From contig CAJUJK010000009.1 of the NCBI GenBank assembly GCA_910586705.1, forward strand, positions 1-64,000: a stretch of DNA of 64,000 bases, in the 5' to 3' direction. Below, piece after piece: positions 58,920 through 64,000 of the stretch. Source of the stretch: an uncultured Lachnospiraceae bacterium. GTDB lineage: Bacteria > Bacillota > Clostridia > Lachnospirales > Lachnospiraceae. Position 1 is the stretch's first letter; each line of letters opens with the position of its first letter. The position numbers and the translations under genes were made by a program. The notes beneath the pieces are model-generated. The model was not told the DNA's origin. It ran no database searches and saw only the letters and a list, made by a program, of their open reading frames with translations.

Positions 58920-60023
58920 ATGTTACCATTACGTGATGTATTTGAAATGCAAAATAAAGCAGAAGAGTTTTTGTCCACATGGAAAAACAATCGGGGTATG
59001 CACGTGATTTTGTACGGGGGAGGGGCTGGAATAACATGGTTTTTAAAATTTATGAAAAAATATGAGATTCCAGTCGAATGTGTTATTGACAGGAACAAAA
59101 ATGTACACGTGGATGGCGGGATACCCGTAATGTCACCCGGTGAAGCGTTTGAGGAATATGATAATGCAATTGTTGTTATTGCGGCAATAGCGCATAAAAG
59201 CGAAATAGAAAAATTTATTAAAAGCGAACGGCCAGATTTTATTGTGCATTCTTTCGACCCGACGTTAGAAGTATTGCAGGACAAAAAATACGAGGAGAGA
59301 AAGGCTTATTATTTACAGCATGAGCAGGAACTGAGTGAATTAGAAGCTTTGTTTAGCGATCAGAAATCGAAAGAAGTGTTGTCTGATATTCTAAGGGGCG
59401 CACTGACAAGCGATGTGGAATGTTATAAACATAGCGCCAGCAGTTCCCAATATTTCCCGTCATTTGTTCGTGAAAGTCTAACATTGAAGGAGAGATTTGT
59501 TGATGTTGGCGCCTTTACGGGAGACAGTATCAAAGAATTTATGGAAGCGGTGAAAAACAAGTTTGATAAAGTATATGCTTTTGAGCCTGACGCAGCAAAT
59601 ATAGCTGAGGCTTATAAGTCAATTAATGATGAAAGAGTTACATTTTATCAATATGGTGTTGGTAAAGATAGAGGTATTTCCTATTTTTTGAATGAACAGG
59701 AGAAACCAAACGAAGCTGTTTGTGTCACACAGGAAAAGACGGATAAAGCCTTTGAAGTAGAAGTTGTGCGGTTAGATGATGTCATCAAGGACAGGGTTAC
59801 ATATATCAAAATGGATATTGAGGGGATGGAAATGGATGCCTTGATGGGAGGCAGAGAGTTAATCTGCCGTTATAAACCTAAATTGGCAGTCAGTGTTTAC
59901 CATAAAATGGAAGATATCATAGAAATACCATATTACATTAATAATTTAGGCTTAGACTATAAACTGTATTTGAGACATTATTGGGATTGCAATGGAACAG
60001 ATACTATTTTGTTTGCAATTTAG
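58920..60023 (+). CDS. FkbM-family methyltransferase with N-terminal Rossmann-like domain (1)
   Basis: Protein of 367 residues; ATG at 58920 with GGGAGAAAG. The N-terminal domain (about 25-115, VILYGGGAGITWFLKFMKKY) looks like a small nucleotide-binding domain. The FkbM methyltransferase starts around 190 (RFVDVGAFTGDSIKEFM, YAFEPDAANI, YIKMDIEGMEMDAL). FkbM enzymes O-methylate sugars. The extra N-terminal domain also occurs in the next two FkbM genes. Unusually placed 19 bases after the ThDP gene. Confidence 0.85.
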   Translation: MLPLRDVFEMQNKAEEFLSTWKNNRGMHVILYGGGAGITWFLKFMKKYEIPVECVIDRNKNVHVDGGIPVMSPGEAFEEYDNAIVVIAAIAHKSEIEKFIKSERPDFIVHSFDPTLEVLQDKKYEERKAYYLQHEQELSELEALFSDQKSKEVLSDILRGALTSDVECYKHSASSSQYFPSFVRESLTLKERFVDVGAFTGDSIKEFMEAVKNKFDKVYAFEPDAANIAEAYKSINDERVTFYQYGVGKDRGISYFLNEQEKPNEAVCVTQEKTDKAFEVEVVRLDDVIKDRVTYIKMDIEGMEMDALMGGRELICRYKPKLAVSVYHKMEDIIEIPYYINNLGLDYKLYLRHYWDCNGTDTILFAI

Positions 60024-60077
60024 GGTGTCAGCAAGGTTTGGATCGGTAGGAAAAAATTATACTGAGGAGAAAATGGG

Positions 60078-61124
60078 ATGAATTTGGTTAGAGAGCAGGA
60101 TCTTCAGCAAATATTATCAAAAATTCCCTATGAGAAGTGTGAGGGAAAAACATTTCTTATCTCAGGCGCTAATGGTTTTTTAGCACGGTATATGGCAGAT
60201 ACGTTAATGTATCTTAAAAAAAAAGGCTATGTGCAGAAGTGTACAGTTATTGCGTTGTGTAGAAATCGCAGGAAGGCTGAACGTGTATTTGAAGAATGGC
60301 TGACGGATGAAGATTTTCATTTAATGATTCAGCCGGTAGAAAAGAAAATAGATTATGCGGGTAACATAGATTACCTAATACATGCGGCCAGTAGTTCGCA
60401 AACAAACATAGCGCAACTATATCCAGTTGACATTATGGAGGCAAATATCATAGGCAGTTATAATATGCTGGAACTGGCAAGGGAAAAAAAAGTTGAAAGT
60501 TTTCTGTTTTTCAGCAGCGGCGCTGCGTATGGTGATGTAGATGAATATGAATTGCGGGAAGATAAGACATATAATATGGATTATCTAAACATGAAAAATT
60601 CATATGCGGTAGGTAAGAGAACAGGGGAGGCTTTGTGCAGGGCATATTGGCAGCAATATCTGGTTCCGGCAAAGGGAGTAAGGATTGGTCACACATACGG
60701 ACCGGGCATTGATTTGGAGGATGGTCACGTTTACTCAGATTTTGCAAAAAGTATTATCGAGTATAAGGATCTTATTATTAAGGGAGATGGAACCGCCTGC
60801 AGACCATTCTGTTATGTCTCAGATGCAGTTTGTGCATTTTTTTTGATTCTTTTAAAAGGTCAGAATGGAGAGATATATAATATGGTGAATCCCAAAATGA
60901 ATGTCAGCATTAAGGAATTGGCGGATTTACTGGTGGAGAGGGTCTTTCCAGACCGAGGATTAAGAGTTGTTGTCAAGAAACCGGCGACGGGAAAAAGTGT
61001 CCAGAAGCTGCATGTCAGCACGACAAAGTTAGGAAATTTAGATTGGGATCCGAAGATTGATTTGGATGAGGGGTTTAGGCGTTTGGTACGCAGTGAAGAA
61101 TTGGAGCAGAAGTTAGGATCATAG
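60078..61124 (+). CDS. NAD-dependent nucleotide-sugar epimerase/dehydratase
   Basis: Protein of 348 residues with GAGGAG before the ATG. Extended SDR: SGANGFLARYMADTLMY (about 28-44), HAASSSQTN, and the catalytic YAVGKRTGEALC. It acts on a nucleotide-linked sugar, as an epimerase or dehydratase, in making the cluster's sugar. It is placed between two FkbM genes on the same strand. Confidence 0.88.
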   Translation: MNLVREQDLQQILSKIPYEKCEGKTFLISGANGFLARYMADTLMYLKKKGYVQKCTVIALCRNRRKAERVFEEWLTDEDFHLMIQPVEKKIDYAGNIDYLIHAASSSQTNIAQLYPVDIMEANIIGSYNMLELAREKKVESFLFFSSGAAYGDVDEYELREDKTYNMDYLNMKNSYAVGKRTGEALCRAYWQQYLVPAKGVRIGHTYGPGIDLEDGHVYSDFAKSIIEYKDLIIKGDGTACRPFCYVSDAVCAFFLILLKGQNGEIYNMVNPKMNVSIKELADLLVERVFPDRGLRVVVKKPATGKSVQKLHVSTTKLGNLDWDPKIDLDEGFRRLVRSEELEQKLGS

Positions 61125-61142
61125 TGGCAGGAGGATGTGGGA

Positions 61143-62273
61143 ATGGAGAATGATATACGGAAGGAGTTGGTGGTTTACGAAGCGGAGAAATCTGTCCGTG
61201 AATTGAAAAAACGTCACAAAACCGTATTACAGCATCTTATGAATGGTGAAGGCTACTATATATGGGGAACAGGGAGATTAGGGAAATTCTGTTCTGAGCA
61301 AATGCAAAAAACGCATAATACGCTGAGAGGATTTATAGATAATGACAAGAGCCGTTGGGATACAGAAAAAAAGATTTATTCTCCCGCGTGCTTATCAGAA
61401 GATGACATAATTATTGCGGCTTCACTCTTTTACCCCCAAATTTTGGAGCAGCTGCATAAAACGGGAAACTGTCTGGCAGTATATTATGAAGAACTCGCTT
61501 ACATTATGGAAGAACTCGACACATACTACATGGGTTTTCAGAACATTTTTACCGAATTAGAGGAAAATAAGAAAGCGTATATAAATATATTTGATGTTTT
61601 ATGTGATGACATATCAAAAGAAATATATAAAAATCTACTGAAATTTAGGATGACACTGGATCACAGGTATACATCTGCAGCATTGCAATTATCATTACAA
61701 TACGGGTCACAGGACTTTGATGAACTGGTAGTCCGCAGATTTAATGAACATACGAGTTTTTATGATATTGGTGGATTTGACGGGCAGACAACTTTAGATT
61801 TTATTCAACGTGCTTCTGCCTATAAAAAAATATATTTCTTTGAGCCGGACAGATATATGATTGAGCAGACAAAAGAAAGGTTGAGCCAGTATTCCAATAT
61901 AGAATTTTATCTGGCGGTTGTAGGGAATAGAACGGGTAAAATCGGCTTCAGCAGTAGTGGTGATGGGAGTAGCTTTGCGTCTGAAGAGGGTGGTGAAACA
62001 GTTGACATGGTGTGTCTGGACGATTTCATTGATTCTTCGGAGAGTTATGTCAAATTTGATGTGGAAGGTTTTGAGCTTTCTGCCCTTGAGGGGTGCGAGC
62101 AGGCAATTAGAAAGTACAAACCGATGCTGTCGGTCAGTTTATATCATAGAGCTGGGGACATTCATGCGTTGATTAACAGGGTGCTAAATTGGAATGCAGA
62201 TTATCTTGTATATCTGCGCCATTATACAGGTACATATGCGGATACCAGAGCCTATTTTATTCAGCCGAAGTAG
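61143..62273 (+). CDS. FkbM-family methyltransferase with N-terminal Rossmann-like domain (2)
   Basis: About 376 residues; the ATG at 61143 is preferred to the GTG at 61137 because GGAGG lies upstream at a better distance. N-terminal domain: GYYIWGTGRLGKFCSEQM and IDNDKSRWD. C-terminal FkbM: FYDIGGFDGQTTLDFI, YFFEPDRYMI, VKFDVEGFELSALEG. Same layout as the gene at 58920, but clearly diverged, so the pair are old paralogues rather than a recent duplication. Confidence 0.85.
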   Translation: MENDIRKELVVYEAEKSVRELKKRHKTVLQHLMNGEGYYIWGTGRLGKFCSEQMQKTHNTLRGFIDNDKSRWDTEKKIYSPACLSEDDIIIAASLFYPQILEQLHKTGNCLAVYYEELAYIMEELDTYYMGFQNIFTELEENKKAYINIFDVLCDDISKEIYKNLLKFRMTLDHRYTSAALQLSLQYGSQDFDELVVRRFNEHTSFYDIGGFDGQTTLDFIQRASAYKKIYFFEPDRYMIEQTKERLSQYSNIEFYLAVVGNRTGKIGFSSSGDGSSFASEEGGETVDMVCLDDFIDSSESYVKFDVEGFELSALEGCEQAIRKYKPMLSVSLYHRAGDIHALINRVLNWNADYLVYLRHYTGTYADTRAYFIQPK

Positions 62274-62349
62274 AAAACATGCGGTGAAGATTACGACAGG
62301 CGGTTTAATATAAAAAATTCAACAAGTTGATATGGGGGATAACCTGCTT

Positions 62350-63462
62350 ATGAATAAGGATTACTATGCATTTTTAGAAAAATTAGATAATTTTTATAAA
62401 TGTCCGCAGAGTTTAGAAGTGCATTTGAAAGCTAAGTGGGAGAGGCATAAATATATTTGTGTTTTTGGAGTAGGAAATGTGGGCCGTTATACGGCAAAGG
62501 CTTTGAGAAGTTATGGCTTTCGGGTAGATTATTACTGCGATAACGATAGCCGAAAATGGGGACAGGTATATGACAGCATCAAATGTTTGTCGCTGGAAGA
62601 ACTGGAGCAAATAAAAGAGCAGACACTGGTCATTATTTGCGGGAGGGCGTATCAGGATATTTTTAGACAATTGAGTGTATTGGATTATCCTCATTTAGAC
62701 AGAATTTTTATTAATAAATTTGCTGTACATGAGTATCTATTGCAAAATACAAAGGAGTATATTGTAGATAGGGTCAATAAGGTACTGGAAATATGTGCTG
62801 ATGAGCAGTCCGAAAAAGTGTTTCTAAGGATAATATCGGAATGGCTTAATTATGAATCAGGTGATCTGGGTGACATATGCAGGTACGACCAGTACTTTTG
62901 CGAGGATATTCTGGTATGGGAGAACAATGAAGTTTTCATTGATTGCGGAGCATATGATGGAGATACGCTGCGGGAATTTCTTAGGGTTAGAGAAGATCGC
63001 TTTAAAAAAATGATTTTATTTGAGCTTTCCAGTAAGAATTACAACAGGCTGATGGAAAACATAAGTTTGCTGCCGGAAAATATGAAAAATAAGATAGAAA
63101 CCCATAATCAGGGAGTGTCGTCTAAACAGGAAGTAATTTTTTATGAAGAACTGGATGAGGGATGCAGCACAGGAAGTCCAGGAACAGAAAGAGGAAGCTT
63201 GACGACAATTGACAGTGTTTGCGGGGATGAAAATGTAACCTATATTAAAATGGACATTGAAGGAAGCGAAATGGATGCGTTGGATGGTGCAAAGAAATGC
63301 ATTTTAAGGAACAAGCCGAAACTGGCTGTTTGCCTATACCATAAACCCCAGGATATGTGGGAGATTCCTTTATATATAAAACAAATGATTCCAGAATATA
63401 AGATTTATTTAAGGCACCACACAGATTTATTAAATGAGACGGTGTGTTATGCGGTCATATAA
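62350..63462 (+). CDS. FkbM-family methyltransferase with N-terminal Rossmann-like domain (3)
   Basis: About 370 residues from the ATG at 62350; a longer start at 62332 is possible. N-terminal domain: ICVFGVGNVGRYTAKALRSY and YYCDNDSRKWGQ. FkbM part: VFIDCGAYDGDTLREFL, ILFELSSKNYNRL, YIKMDIEGSEMDALDG, then the C-terminal KPKLAVCLYHKPQDMWEIP shared with the gene at 58920. Third member of the series. Confidence 0.85.
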   Translation: MNKDYYAFLEKLDNFYKCPQSLEVHLKAKWERHKYICVFGVGNVGRYTAKALRSYGFRVDYYCDNDSRKWGQVYDSIKCLSLEELEQIKEQTLVIICGRAYQDIFRQLSVLDYPHLDRIFINKFAVHEYLLQNTKEYIVDRVNKVLEICADEQSEKVFLRIISEWLNYESGDLGDICRYDQYFCEDILVWENNEVFIDCGAYDGDTLREFLRVREDRFKKMILFELSSKNYNRLMENISLLPENMKNKIETHNQGVSSKQEVIFYEELDEGCSTGSPGTERGSLTTIDSVCGDENVTYIKMDIEGSEMDALDGAKKCILRNKPKLAVCLYHKPQDMWEIPLYIKQMIPEYKIYLRHHTDLLNETVCYAVI

Positions 63463-63489
63463 AAGTGAAAAAACGGTGGAGGATTGTAA

Positions 63490-64000
63490 ATGAAAATAGA
63501 AGATATACGGCAGATGTACCAGCAAGGCAATATTGATACAAAAGAATATGCTGCGAGGATGTTTGAAAAATATGAAGAATTATTTGCGTATAAAGAACTG
63601 CTGAAGCAATCAAAGGTAAAAGAAATCAGTATTAACGAGCAAGAGGTGCTGTTCAAAATCTTTATGAATTCTATTGCAAATAACGCGCAGGAATATGAAG
63701 TGATTATGGAATTACAGAAGAAGGACAGCGCTGCTGTTCAAAATACGATTTTGTCGCTTGGAGATTATGAGTCGGAAGAACTGGATATGGTAAGCAGAAT
63801 TGTGGACTTTATCAGAAAAGAGGAGAACAAAGCGACTTTTTTTGATATAGGAGCTAATTTGGGATGGTATACGATCAACATAAAGAAGCAATATCCAGAC
63901 ATGGAAGTATACGCATTTGAACCAGTAAAAGAAAATTATTTGAGATTGCAGAAGCATATGTCATTAAATCAGGTAAGTGGTGTGAATGCATACAATATAG
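63490..64000 (+). CDS. FkbM-family methyltransferase (4), truncated by the window end
   Basis: Open frame from the ATG at 63490 (GGTGGAGGA upstream) to the window edge, 170 codons without stop. The N-terminal part is helical, without the Rossmann-like domain of the other three. The FkbM SAM site appears at FFDIGANLGWYTINIKKQYP and YAFEPVKENYLRL. Its 3' end lies outside the window. Confidence 0.82.
   Translation, partial: MKIEDIRQMYQQGNIDTKEYAARMFEKYEELFAYKELLKQSKVKEISINEQEVLFKIFMNSIANNAQEYEVIMELQKKDSAAVQNTILSLGDYESEELDMVSRIVDFIRKEENKATFFDIGANLGWYTINIKKQYPDMEVYAFEPVKENYLRLQKHMSLNQVSGVNAYNI

Overview
The window looks like chromosomal DNA of an anaerobic Firmicute of the Clostridia, most likely a Lachnospiraceae-type gut bacterium. 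Pointers are the strong GGAGG ribosome sites, a T-box leader on aspS, Glu/Asp-tRNA amidotransferase GatCAB, DapL-type lysine synthesis, an NhaC-family antiporter and an ANTAR regulator beside glnA. This is inference from gene content; no rRNA or tRNA gene is present to confirm it. Housekeeping blocks are fairly GC-rich. The CRISPR locus (22-33.4 kb) and the sugar cluster (52-64 kb) are visibly more AT-rich.

Layout. 0.2-2.6 kb: small membrane protein, two very small ORFs and a papain-like cysteine protease gene that appears frameshifted. 2.6-5.8 kb: promoter, leader ORF, switch-like RNA and terminator ahead of a three-gene ABC-2 exporter. 6-21 kb: NhaC-type antiporter, lipoprotein, acyltransferase, glycosyltransferase, hisC, small exporter-like membrane protein, a large GH20 hexosaminidase, a methyltransferase, hslO and nadE. 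22.2-33.4 kb: a complete type I-B CRISPR-Cas locus (cas6-cas8b-cas7-cas5-cas3-cas4-cas1-cas2) with a 34-repeat array; cas8b carries an internal start that should make the small subunit Cas11. 33.6-35.7 kb: glnA behind a promoter and terminator, followed by an ANTAR protein. 36-38.9 kb: dapF, dapL and a histidine phosphatase. 39-45 kb: T-box-controlled aspS followed by gatC-gatA-gatB.

46.2-52.2 kb is the most unusual part. Two near-identical AAA-ATPase/PD-(D/E)XK genes flank a pair that I read as a binary alpha-pore-forming toxin of the XaxA/XaxB (YaxAB) type. 52.4-64 kb is a sugar/glycan cluster: a NeuB-type synthase without its SAF domain, a KdsC-GmhA fusion, a PtmA-like SDR, a TIM-barrel isomerase, a Gfo/Idh oxidoreductase, a ThDP enzyme, a nucleotide-sugar epimerase and four FkbM methyltransferases, the last cut by the window edge. 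It probably builds and methylates an unusual nonulosonic-type sugar for the cell surface or flagellin.

Beyond genes, three kinds of non-coding structure recur. (1) A roughly 120-180 bp structured repeat lies directly after the leader terminators of both the ABC operon and aspS, with compensatory changes in several hairpins. (2) A roughly 62 bp hairpin repeat lies upstream of a methyltransferase gene and dapF. (3) A 14-bp palindrome TGACA-N4-TGTCA is scattered through the housekeeping regions, mostly inside genes, and I found none in the CRISPR or toxin/sugar regions.
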